Assembly: GCA_025093985.1 (NCBI GenBank)
Contig: JACAAK010000014.1
Location: forward strand, 1,488,001 to 1,552,000
DNA length: 64,000 nucleotides
Reading direction: 5' to 3'
DNA from: Calvatia gigantea
Lineage: Eukaryota > Basidiomycota > Agaricomycetes > Agaricales > Lycoperdaceae
Part shown: positions 37,628 through 47,869 of the stretch, piece by piece
Layout: the number at the start of each line of letters is the position of its first letter
Numbering within the stretch: position 1 is the stretch's first letter
Made by a program: the position numbers and the translations under genes
The notes under the pieces: model-generated
What the model was told of the DNA's origin: nothing
The model's input: only the letters and a program-made list of their open reading frames with translations
Database searches by the model: none

Positions 37628-40600
37628 GACAGCGAGGAATTCAACGCTTCTCCGGGGATCCCCCGAGAGCCATCGTTTAAGCGCCACACACACTCCCTGG
37701 GACAGCATCTGCCCGGAGTGTGTAGACGGATCAACTACAAGCCTCGCTGACGCAATAGAGTCAGTGAACACCCGTATAAGCCTGACGTCATCCTGCTTAA
37801 GAGCAAAATGAATGCCAAGTGCAATGGCCATGAGCTCAGCATCAGGCGCTGTAACCCGGCCTGCCACGCGAGTGATCTCCCGAAGGCACTCCCGCTGGCG
37901 GTAGACATGGGCAGACGAAACTGCCTGGAACTTGCCATGGAGCGGCAGACTTGCGTCCGTCGCCATATGGACAATCCCGAGGTCCTCCCTGCACTCCCCA
38001 AGGCGCGCATTGAGAGCATACATATGCTCGGGGTCGGTATTACCCTCTGCATTGAGCTTCACCTCCATGAACGACACCTGCTCAGGGTGGCAGTCCATCA
38101 GGCGGTATCCGGGTCGATTAATAGAAGCCATAGGCTCAAATTCCTCGACGAGGTTCACCAGGCTGGCGTCAGCCTGGACCAAGGAGCCCTTAGTCTTCTT
38201 GCGAACCGCAGGAGACATAAGGCCGATAGAGCGAGTGTGCAATTTGGCAGACCCAGAGTACTCAGGGCTCATAAGGGCCCTGAGAGGATGGTTGGGTGAC
38301 AGGGTCTTAATCCTGTAGTCCGACCTGACAGCAAGCTTCTGTATGTGAAGCTGGATAGGTATGAGACCCGCGAACGACTCCGCGGCCCCAGTAGGAGCAG
38401 TCCGGAAAGCACCTGTAATCCACAGGGCCGCCCGTCTCTGCATGACGTTCAGACTCTTAAGGGCCGCCTTACAGCGAGAGCCCTTGAAGAACCAGAGTTT
38501 GAAGCCATACGTCGCAATGGGAACGACACACGACCGATAAAGGAGGCGCTTCTGCATAGGCCGCAAGCCCCTCGTAGAATTACCAAGCATCTTCATGGCT
38601 TTCACCGTAGAGAGTGCTTTAGTAGAGTAATAACGAACGTGCTCCTTGAAAGTAAGGGCGCGGTCGAAGTAGAAGCCCAAATACCTCCAGTAAGGCTTGG
38701 GCCGGAGCGGCGTATCACCAGTGAACGGGGCAAAGCCCAGGTCTATTGGTGGATTATCATCCCTGTGCTTACGGGAGAAGTGAAAGACCTCGGACTTGTC
38801 GTGTTCAAGTACCAAGGCGAAGCGCTCAAAGAGCCTGAATATAATACCATACGCCTCCTTAAGAGCCGCAAGGTTAGATCCCCAGTCTTTCGACTGGGCG
38901 ATGATGGTGCCATCATCGACATATGACAGAAGAGTCGTCCCCAGACGAGACGCCTCCCTGTCGAAAAGCCACATTAGCAGAGCTATGTATAAGGCCGACA
39001 GGACGGGAGAGAGGGCAGATCCCTGCCCTACCCCCACATCCGATGGGAATGGCTCGGACTTGAAAGAATCCCAACAGTACTGGGTCTTCCGTCCTACCAG
39101 GTAGTGCGCAAAGAACTCGACCAACTCAGGGGCGAATCCTTGCTTGCGGAGTATTGCCACCAGCATATCATGGTGCAATGATGGAAAGAACTGCGCTATG
39201 TCAAAAGCCACAACGCTAGTCCTGAGGCCCTTGGCCCAACCCGCTCTTACGATGTGGGTCAGCATCAGGCCAGCATCCTCAGTGGATCGTTGGATCACAC
39301 CTCCGAGCTGATTAGGGTGAAAGACCCCAAATTTGACAGAGTCAAACTGGAGCCTAGTCGCGATCATTTTCTCGAACAGCTTACCCAGCGTGTTGAGAAG
39401 AACTATGGGCCTAAAGGCCTTGGGTGTAGAATATGCAGGCTTACCCGGCTTAGGGATAATAACCGACATAGATTCTTTAAAATACTCCGGCCAGCAACCT
39501 AAACGAATACAGGCACTAGCTAGACGTACGAAGACCGGCAGGGCATCCCCAAGCACGATCTGTTTGAGCATCCTCCACGTAACGTGGTCGGGGCCCGGCG
39601 CAGAGACCTTAGAGCAGGCGGACAGCGCGTCCGTCAGTTCCTTGTCTGAGAAGTCCACCCATTCCCGTTGCGTTAGCGTAGGGAGCGGATCAATAACGGG
39701 GGTATCACACTCACGCCCGGAAGCGGAGTTGTAGGTACCGTGAAGGGCCTCCCATAGGGAGTCCATGGTGTGACAAGGCTCCCCCAGATAGGAGATAGCC
39801 TCACACGCAGGCAACTTGCGCGCCTTGACCCAATCCATAAGGTCCCAAGGGCGCTTGTTGGTCTCAGCAATTTCCTCAATCTTCTCATCAAAGAATTTGC
39901 GCTTCTTAGACGCCACAACGCGTCGAAATGCCTTCCAGTCCGCAGGGTCCGAAGAATCCCTATGGGCCTGAAGGGCGACTCTGCAATCCTCATCCCACCA
40001 GGGTTGAGACTTTGCGGAAATGTGCACCTCCACAGTGTGGCGATGCCACGCTGCAGAGAACACCGACCCAATGGCCGATGCCAGGACGTTAACATCCCGA
40101 GCTGAATTAAGGGGATGATCCCGAAGACCATATACCCCTTCTCTGATCTCATCCAGGAACTGCAATTCCGCAGTCGCTGCCGAGTTCTTGGGGAAAGCCC
40201 TTCTGACATTCGTGATGTCTTCAGGGCGGATAGGGATCGTGACAGACAGCGGATGGTGGTCCGACGGGCCTGTCAGATCCGATCTGATCTGGGGGCGCGC
40301 GATGCGCCACCTGAGATCGGAGATGAAGATCAGATCAATCACCGATTGGCGCTTGGTCGGATCTCGAGGAATGTGGGTAGGAGCCCTGGAATCTGGTAAC
40401 CAGATCCCAAGGCCGAGGTCATCGGCAGCTTCTAAAAGCTGCTGGGCAGGTCGGTGGTGATGCGGGACGCCGTCGTCCCACTCACGCGAGTGGCAATTAA
40501 AATCGCCCCCCATGTAATGCATCTGGGGTAAAGAATCACGCTTCTCATAGAGAAGCTTGATCGCAGTGTGCTCATCATCAGAATAAACATTCATGAAATG

Positions 40601-40645
40601 GCGTTCACGCCTGTGATTGAAGATGGTAAGAACCATCGCATCCCG
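37628..40645 (-). CDS. LINE ORF2 internal fragment of L12, uninterrupted
   Basis: About 1,005 codons with no stop. The endonuclease part shows GGDFNCH and GPSDHHPLS; the RT shows VIIPKPGKPAYSTP, FDIAQFFPSLHHDML, GVGQGSALSP and SYVDDGTIIAQS; RNase H shows TDAS, AELMAIALG and FTDS. It lacks both ORF2 ends, including the first catalytic Asn and Glu of the endonuclease and the C-terminal Cys/His motif. Its preservation suggests recent origin. It shares rare variants (SYLGEP, ALLMWLF, RKHRDDNPP) with L13. Confidence 0.88.
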
Positions 40646-40647
40646 CC
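37628..40647 (-). mobile_element. LINE fragment L12, left arm of a large inverted repeat
   Basis: Minus strand, from about ORF2 residue 1122 (RNase H end) back to residue about 118 (endonuclease). No poly(A), no 5' end. 37628-40645 mirrors 40849-43866 base for base in length (3,018 bp each). Confidence 0.88.
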
Positions 40648-43600
40648 TGGCGAACGATAAGGTCCGCCCCCTCAACGCTTGACGCTGAGGGAGAGCCCGT
40701 CATCGGAGCACCTAAGCACCCCGAGTGGTTGTATATGGTGAGGCCGGCCTCCACTGCGGAGGAACGAGATCGACCGCGTGTCATGGCTTTTGTCCACACA
40801 CGGATCAAGAGACTGAGGCCCTCGCTTAGACGGGACCTCGTTGATCACCGGGATGCGATGGTTCTTACCATCTTCAATCACGGGCGTGAACGCCATTTCA
40901 TGAATGTTTATTCTGATGATGAGCACACTGCGATCAAGCTTCTCTATGAGAAGCGTGATTCTTTACCCCAGATGCATTATATGGGGGGCGATTTTAATTG
41001 CCACTCGCGTGAGTGGGACGACGGCGTCCCGTATCACCACCGACCTGCCCAGCAGCTTTTAGAAGCTGCCGATGACCTCGGCCTTGGGATCTGGTTACCA
41101 GATTCCAGGGCTCCTACCCACATTCCTCGAGATCCGACCAAGCGCCAATCGGTGATTGATCTGATCTTCATCTCCGATCTCAGGTGGCGCATCGCGCGCC
41201 CCCAGATCAGATCGGATCTGACAGGCCCGTCGGACCACCATCCGCTGTCTGTCACGATCCCTATCCGCCCTGAAGACATCACGAATGTCAGAAGGGCTTT
41301 CCCCAAGAACTCGGCAGCGACTGCGGAATTGCAGTTCCTGGATGAGATCAGAGAAGGGGTATATGGTCTTCGGGATCATCCCCTTAATTCAGCTCGGGAT
41401 GTTAACGTCCTGGCATCGGCCATTGGGTCGGTGTTCTCTGCAGCGTGGCATCGCCACACTGTGGAGGTGCACATTTCCGCAAAGTCTCAACCCTGGTGGG
41501 ATGAGGATTGCAGAGTCGCCCTTCAGGCCCATAGGGATTCTTCGGACCCTGCGGACTGGAAGGCATTTCGACGCGTTGTGGCGTCTAAGAAGCGCAAATT
41601 CTTTGATGAGAAGATTGAGGAAATTGCTGAGACCAACAAGCGCCCTTGGGACCTTATGGATTGGGTCAAGGCGCGCAAGTTGCCTGCGTGTGAGGCTATC
41701 TCCTATCTGGGGGAGCCTTGTCACACCATGGACTCCCTATGGGAGGCCCTTCACGGTACCTACAACTCCGCTTCCGGGCGTGAGTGTGATACCCCCGTTA
41801 TTGATCCGCTCCCTACGCTAACGCAACGGGAATGGGTGGACTTCTCAGACAAGGAACTGACGGACGCGCTGTCCGCCTGCTCTAAGGTCTCTGCGCCGGG
41901 CCCCGACCACGTTACGTGGAGGATGCTCAAACAGATCGTGCTTGGGGATGCCCTGCCGGTCTTCGTACGTCTAGCTAGTGCCTGTATTCGTTTAGGTTGC
42001 TGGCCGGAGTATTTTAAAGAATCTATGTCGGTTATTATCCCTAAGCCGGGTAAGCCTGCATATTCTACACCCAAGGCCTTTAGGCCCATAGTTCTTCTCA
42101 ACACGCTGGGTAAGCTGTTCGAGAAAATGATCGCGACTAGGCTCCAGTTTGACTCTGTCAAATTTGGGGTCTTTCACCCTAATCAGCTCGGAGGTGTGAT
42201 CCAACGATCCACTGAGGATGCTGGCCTGATGCTGACCCACATCGTAAGAGCGGGTTGGGCCAAGGGCCTCAGGACTAGCGTTGTGGCTTTTGACATAGCG
42301 CAGTTCTTTCCATCATTGCACCATGATATGCTGGTGGCAATACTCCGCAAGCAAGGATTCGCCCCTGAGTTGGTCGAGTTCTTTGCGCACTACCTGGTAG
42401 GACGGAAGACCCAGTACTGTTGGGATTCTTTCAAGTCCGAGCCATTCCCATCGGATGTGGGGGTAGGGCAGGGATCTGCCCTCTCTCCCGTCCTGTCGGC
42501 CTTATACATAGCTCTGCTAATGTGGCTTTTCGACAGGGAGGCGTCTCGTCTGGGGACGACTCTTCTGTCATATGTCGATGATGGCACCATCATCGCCCAG
42601 TCGAAAGACTGGGGATCTAACCTTGCGGCTCTTAAGGAGGCGTATGGTATTATATTCAGGCTCTTTGAGCGCTTCGCCTTGGTACTTGAACACGACAAGT
42701 CCGAGGTCTTTCACTTCTCCCGTAAGCACAGGGATGATAATCCACCAATAGACCTGGGCTTTGCCCCGTTCACTGGTGATACGCCGCTCCGGCCCAAGCC
42801 TTACTGGAGGTATTTGGGCTTCTACTTCGACCGCGCCCTTACTTTCAAGGAGCACGTTCGTTATTACTCTACTAAAGCACTCTCTACGGTGAAAGCCATG
42901 AAGATGCTTGGTAATTCTACGAGGGGCTTGCGGCCTATGCAGAAGCGCCTCCTTTATCGGTCGTGTGTCGTTCCCATTGCGACGTATGGCTTCAAACTCT
43001 GGTTCTTCAAGGGCTCTCGCTGTAAGGCGGCCCTTAAGAGTCTGAACGTCATGCAGAGACGGGCGGCCCTGTGGATTACAGGTGCTTTCCGGACTGCTCC
43101 TACTGGGGCCGCGGAGTCGTTCGCGGGTCTCATACCTATCCAGCTTCACATACAGAAGCTTGCTGTCAGGTCGGACTACAGGATTAAGACCCTGTCACCC
43201 AACCATCCTCTCAGGGCCCTTATGAGCCCTGAGTACTCTGGGTCTGCCAAATTGCACACTCGCTCTATCGGCCTTATGTCTCCTGCGGTTCGCAAGAAGA
43301 CTAAGGGCTCCTTGGTCCAGGCTGACGCCAGCCTGGTGAACCTCGTCGAGGAATTTGAGCCTATGGCTTCTATTAATCGACCCGGATACCGCCTGATGGA
43401 CTGCCACCCTGAGCAGGTGTCGTTCATGGAGGTGAAGCTCAATGCGGAGGGTAATACCGACCCCGAGCATATGTATGCTCTCAATGCGCGCCTTAGGGAG
43501 TGCAGGGAGGATCTCGGGATTGTCCATATGGCGACGGACGCAAGTCTGCCGCTTCATGGCAAGTTCCAGGCAGTTTCGTCTGCCCATGTCTACCGCCAGC

Positions 43601-44400
43601 GGGAGTGCCTTCGGGAGATCACTCGCATGGCAGGCCGAGTTACAGCACCTGATGCTGAGCTCATGGCCATTGCACTTGGCATTCATTTTGCTCTTAAGCA
43701 AGATGACGTCAGGCTTATACGGGTATTCACTGACTCTATTGCGTCGGCGAAGCTTGTGGTTGATCCGTCTACACACTCCGGGCAGATGCTGTCCCAGGGA
43801 GTGTGTGTGGCGCTTAAACGATGGCTCTCTGGGGATCCCCAGAGAGGCGTTGAATTCCTCGCTGTCCCTTCTTCCGAGAAGTGGGAGTTCCACCATGCTG
43901 TTCACCGGCATGTTACCTCGTTCCCTCAGGTCGCTTATGGCCCGAGGCCGTTCACTTCTATTGCCCGCCTGCGCAAAGAGGCGGTCGATGATGTTCTGGA
44001 GTCATGGCGTCAGCTGTACTCTACCTCTTCTTACAAGGGGCACAGTAATATGGATCTTGCTTCCGGGGCGGATCCATCTATCCCGGGGAAGCCGACCTAC
44101 CTTTCTGGTGGGCCCTGGCTCCCTCATGTTAGCGGCTCTAACTCGCTGTGTGCGAGGGCCGTGCGTGCCGTTACAGGTCATGCTCCGATTGGGTCGTACC
44201 GCGTACGATTCTTTCCTACTGAAAGCGTTAGCTGCTCGTGTGGCGCCGCTCTAGAGGGGCGCTATCACATTTTCGTCAGGTGTCCCAAACACAAAAGGGA
44301 ACTTGACAGGCCTCCTCAGACCATTCGTGAGCTGATAGACTTCCTGAACGCGAATCCAGGGGCCTTTGCGTTCAGACCAGATGATGCTGGGATCGGTTGA
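40648..44400 (+). CDS. LINE ORF2 of L13, nearly complete and open
   Basis: 1,250 codons open from the truncation point to TGA 44398. It lacks only the first 50 residues, which carry the endonuclease Asn (SFN) and Glu (QEPP). RT is complete with SYVDD, RNase H has TDAS, AELMAIALG and FTDS, and the C-terminal SCSCGAALEG to HIFVRCPKH motif is present. Intact reading suggests a young copy. It has no promoter or ORF1 of its own, so it is probably not mobile. Confidence 0.9.
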   Translation, partial: WRTIRSAPSTLDAEGEPVIGAPKHPEWLYMVRPASTAEERDRPRVMAFVHTRIKRLRPSLRRDLVDHRDAMVLTIFNHGRERHFMNVYSDDEHTAIKLLYEKRDSLPQMHYMGGDFNCHSREWDDGVPYHHRPAQQLLEAADDLGLGIWLPDSRAPTHIPRDPTKRQSVIDLIFISDLRWRIARPQIRSDLTGPSDHHPLSVTIPIRPEDITNVRRAFPKNSAATAELQFLDEIREGVYGLRDHPLNSARDVNVLASAIGSVFSAAWHRHTVEVHISAKSQPWWDEDCRVALQAHRDSSDPADWKAFRRVVASKKRKFFDEKIEEIAETNKRPWDLMDWVKARKLPACEAISYLGEPCHTMDSLWEALHGTYNSASGRECDTPVIDPLPTLTQREWVDFSDKELTDALSACSKVSAPGPDHVTWRMLKQIVLGDALPVFVRLASACIRLGCWPEYFKESMSVIIPKPGKPAYSTPKAFRPIVLLNTLGKLFEKMIATRLQFDSVKFGVFHPNQLGGVIQRSTEDAGLMLTHIVRAGWAKGLRTSVVAFDIAQFFPSLHHDMLVAILRKQGFAPELVEFFAHYLVGRKTQYCWDSFKSEPFPSDVGVGQGSALSPVLSALYIALLMWLFDREASRLGTTLLSYVDDGTIIAQSKDWGSNLAALKEAYGIIFRLFERFALVLEHDKSEVFHFSRKHRDDNPPIDLGFAPFTGDTPLRPKPYWRYLGFYFDRALTFKEHVRYYSTKALSTVKAMKMLGNSTRGLRPMQKRLLYRSCVVPIATYGFKLWFFKGSRCKAALKSLNVMQRRAALWITGAFRTAPTGAAESFAGLIPIQLHIQKLAVRSDYRIKTLSPNHPLRALMSPEYSGSAKLHTRSIGLMSPAVRKKTKGSLVQADASLVNLVEEFEPMASINRPGYRLMDCHPEQVSFMEVKLNAEGNTDPEHMYALNARLRECREDLGIVHMATDASLPLHGKFQAVSSAHVYRQRECLREITRMAGRVTAPDAELMAIALGIHFALKQDDVRLIRVFTDSIASAKLVVDPSTHSGQMLSQGVCVALKRWLSGDPQRGVEFLAVPSSEKWEFHHAVHRHVTSFPQVAYGPRPFTSIARLRKEAVDDVLESWRQLYSTSSYKGHSNMDLASGADPSIPGKPTYLSGGPWLPHVSGSNSLCARAVRAVTGHAPIGSYRVRFFPTESVSCSCGAALEGRYHIFVRCPKHKRELDRPPQTIRELIDFLNANPGAFAFRPDDAGIG

Positions 44401-44835
44401 GCTGGCGCGCGTGGGGGGCTCCTGCGGGGTCGCTGGTCTTCTGGCCTACTGGGGGGAGAAGTTGTAAGGCAACAGGGGTGGGGTCCCTGGGGGGTGCTTC
44501 TGGCCTTGGCTAGTGGTGCTCCTTTCCTGGGCCTGGCTGGGGGCTTCGTGGCGGGCGGAGGCGTAAAATAACGGGGGTGGGGTTCCCGGGTGGCGGTGCG
44601 GGTTCGTCCTGCTAAGCTGCTTTCTTGGACACCGTCTAGGCGGCGCTTCGAGTTGCTACCCTGTCTGCTGTGTTGTTCTGGGTCGGGACTGGGCTGATAC
44701 CCTTCCACTTGGGAAGCTGGGGGTAAGGTGGCTCCAAGCGGGGGCTCCTTGCGCCGGATCTCCTGACTACACTTGTCCCCCTGAGGGCACTCGGCCGCCG
44801 TTGCCGCTGGGTCCGCCTCTCGAGGGATGATCAGG

Positions 44836-44858
44836 GCACCGCCGCTGCGCGGCGATGC
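44836..44858 (+). promoter_or_regulatory. 3' UTR hairpin of L13
   Basis: GCACCGCCGC, loop TGC, GCGGCGATGC; nine of ten pairs form, the exception being a C-A mismatch explained by one transition. Confidence 0.6.
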
Positions 44859-45112
44859 GTCACTGGGTGTACACCACAAGACCTGGGCAACTGGGTCTTC
44901 TTCAGTGTGATGGGCATTTCGGGCGACCGGGGGATTTAGCAAGTAAGGGGGGTCTGGTTTGGTCTGGGTGGGCATTGCGCCTGGCTTGGGTTGGGTTGGG
45001 CTCCTTCTGAACAGTAGATTACTCTTAACTCATCGGACTTTGTAGTTGGGGCTTTGTACTTAGCTACACGCGGACTGCGATCGGGCACCGCGTTATAAAT
45101 TGGCGCAAGCCA

Positions 45113-45143
<31 letters not shown>

Positions 45144-45725
45144 TACCGACCCCGAGCATATGTATGCTCTCAACGCGCGCCTTGGGGAGTGCAGGGAGGA
45201 CCTCGGGATTGTCCATATGGCGACGGACGCAAGTCTGCCGCTCCATGGCAAGTTCCAGGCAGTTTCGTCTGCCCATGTCTACCGCCAGCGGGAGTGCCTT
45301 CGGGAGATCACTCGCGTGGCAGGCCGGGTTACAGCGCCTGATGCTGAGCTCATGGCCATTGCACTTGGCATTCATTTTGCTCTTAAGCAGGATGACGTCA
45401 GGCTTATACGGGTGTTCACTGACTCTATTGCGTCAGCGAGGCTTGTAGTTGATCCGTCTACACACTCCGGGCAGATGCTGTCCCAGGGAGTGTGTGTGGC
45501 GCTTAAACGATGGCTCTCGGGGGATCCCCGGAGAAGCGTTGAATTCCTCGCTGTCCCTTCTTCCGAGAAGTGGGAGTTCCACCATGCTGTGCACCGGCAT
45601 GTCACCTCGTTCCCTCAGGTTGCTTATGGCCTGAGGCCGTTCACTTCTATTGCCCGCCTGCGTAAGGAGGCGGTCGATGATGTTCTGGAGTCATGGCGTC
45701 AGCTGTACTCTACCTCTTCCTATAA

Positions 45726-46791
45726 GGGGCGTAGTAATATTTTTTTTTTTTTTTTTTAAATCATGGCTTGCGCCAATTTATAACGTGGTGCCCGATCGCA
45801 GTCCGTGCGTAGCTAAGTACAAAGCCCCAACTACAAGGTCCGATGAGTTAAGAGTAATCTACTGTTCAGACGAAGCCCAACCCAACCCAAGCCAAGACCC
45901 AGACCAGACCAGACCCCCCCCTACTTGCCAAATCCCCCGGTCGCCCGAAATGCCCATCACACTGAAGAAGACCCAGTTGCCCAGGTCCTGTGGTGTACAC
46001 CCAGTGATGCACCGTCACAAAGCGACGGTGCCCTGATCATCCCTCAGGAGGCGGACCCAGCAGCGACGGCGGCCAAGTGCCCTCAGGGGGACAGGTGTAG
46101 TCAGGAGAGCCAGCGCAAGGAGCCCCCGCTTGGAGCCGCCTTACCCCCAACTTCCCAAGTGAAAGGGTATCAGCCCAGTCCTGACTCAGAGCAACACAGC
46201 AGGCAGGGTAGCAACTCGAAGCGCCGCATAGACGGTGCCCAAGAAAGCAGCTTAGCAGGACGAGCCCGCACCGCCACCCGGGGACCCCACCCCCGTTATT
46301 TTACGCCTCCGCCCCCCACGAAGCCCTAAGCCAGGCCCAGGAAAGGAGCACCACTAGCCGAGCCAGAAGCACCCCCCAGGGACCCCACCCCTGTTGCCTT
46401 ACAACTTCTCCCCCCAGTAGGCCAGAAGACCAGCAACCCCGCAGGAGCCCCCCACGCGCGCCAGCTCAGCCGATCCCAGCGTCATCTGGTCTGAACGCAA
46501 AGGCCCCCGGGTTTGCGTTCAGGAAGTCTATCAGCTCACGAATGGTCTGAGGAGGTCTGTCAAGTTCCCTTTTGTGTTTGGGACACCTGACGAAGATGTG
46601 ATAGCGCCCCTCAAGAGCGGCGCCACACGAGCAGCTAACGCTTTCAGTAGGAAAGAATCGTACGCGGTACGACCCAATCGGAGCATGACCTGTAACGGCA
46701 CGCACGGCCCTCGCACAGAGCGAGTTAGAGCCGCTAACATGAGGGAGCCAGGGCCCACCAGAAAGGTAGGTCGGCTGGGGCGTAGTAATAT
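45726..46791 (-). mobile_element. LINE copy L15 (3' end only) inserted in L14
   Basis: Body 45741-46776: poly(T) 45741-45757, 3' UTR, and about 100 codons of ORF2 C-terminus. Perfect 15-bp duplication GGGGCGTAGTAATAT at 45726-45740 and 46777-46791. Dropping L15 restores the L14 reading frame. Confidence 0.94.
46009..46031 (-). promoter_or_regulatory. 3' UTR hairpin of L15
   Basis: GCACCGTCAC, loop AAA, GCGACGGTGC. In the sense RNA all ten positions pair, with one G-U. GTC/GAC replaces the GCC/GGC of L19 on both sides of the stem. Confidence 0.65.
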
Positions 46792-47575
46792 GGATCTCGC
46801 CTCTGGGGCGGACCCGACTGTTCCGGGGAAGCCGACCTACCTTTCTGGTGGGCCTTGGCTCCCTTATGTTAGCGGCTCTAACTCGCTCTGCGCGAGGGCC
46901 GTGCGTGCCGTTACAGGTCATGCTCCGATCGGGTCGTACCGCGTACGATTCTTTCCTGATGAAAGCGTTAGCTGCTCGTGTGGCGCTGCTCTTGAGGGGC
47001 GCTATCACATTTTCGTCAGGTGTCCCAAACACAAAAGGGAACTTGACAGACCTCCTCAGACCATTCGTGAGCTGATTGATTTCCTGAATGCGAACCCTGT
47101 TGCTTTCGCGTTCAGACCGGATGACGCTGGGATCGGTTGATCTGGCGCGCGCGGGGGGCTCCTGCGGGGTCGCTGGTCTTCTGGCCTACTGGGGGGAGAA
47201 GTTGTAAGGTAACAGGGGTGGGGTCCCTGGGGGGTGCTTCTGGCCTTGGCTAGTGGTGCTCCTTTCCCGGGCCTGGCTGGGGGCTTCGTGGTGGGCGGAG
47301 GCGTAAAATAACGGGGGTGGGGTCCCCGGGTGGCGGTGCGGGTTCGTCCTGCTAAGCTGCTTTCCTGGGCACCGTCTAGGCGGCGCTTCGAGTTGCTACC
47401 CTGTCTGCTGCGTTGTTCTGGGTCGGGACTGGGCTGATACCCTTCCACTTGGGAAGCTGGGGGTAAGGTGGCTCCAAGCGGGGGCTCCTTGCGCTGGATC
47501 TCCTGATTACACCTGTCCCCCTGAGGGCACTCGGCCGCCGCTGCCGCTGGGTCCGCCTCTCGAGGGATGATCAGG

Positions 47576-47598
47576 GCACCGCCGCTTTGCGGCGATGC
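47576..47598 (+). promoter_or_regulatory. 3' UTR hairpin of L14
   Basis: GCACCGCCGC, loop TTT, GCGGCGATGC, about 250 nt before the poly(A). Next to it is the palindrome GGTGTACACC. Confidence 0.6.
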
Positions 47599-47869
47599 GT
47601 CACTGGGTGTACACCACAAGACCTGGGCAACTGGGTCTTCTTCAATGTGATGGGCATTTCGGGGGACCGGGGGATTTGGCAAGTAGGGGATGGTCCGGTC
47701 TGGTCTGGGTTAGCGCTTGGGTTGGGCTGGATTGTTTCTGAACAGTAGATTACTCTTAACTCATCGGACCTTGTAGTTGGGGCTTTGTACTTAGCTACAC
47801 GCGGACTGCGATCGGGCACCGCGTTATAAATTGGCGCAAGCCATGATTTAAAAAAAAAAAAAAAAAAAA

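Larger units (their letters stand above)
40648..45143 (+). mobile_element. LINE copy L13, 5'-truncated, right arm of the inverted repeat
   Basis: Starts at ORF2 Trp-51 (WRTIRSAPS) and includes the rest of ORF2, a 3' UTR (44401-45118) and poly(A) 45119-45143. It meets L12 head to head at 40647. On the right it abuts L14 directly after its poly(A), with no recognisable target duplication. Confidence 0.9.
45144..47869 (+). mobile_element. LINE copy L14, 5'-truncated, split by L15
   Basis: Starts at about ORF2 residue 986 (NTDPEHM) immediately after L13's poly(A). ORF2 runs 45144-45740 and 46792-47140 (TGA), then 3' UTR and poly(A) 47850-47869. It shares rare variants with L12 (ARLGECRED, SARLVVDP, RRSVEF), so both probably come from the same source RNA. 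Right flank is L16. Confidence 0.87.

Noticed and set aside
40115..40399. Many open frames opposite the LINE ORF2
   Set aside because: They recur at the same place in each GC-rich copy, have no recognisable domains, and shift with the strand of the LINE; they are antisense shadows.
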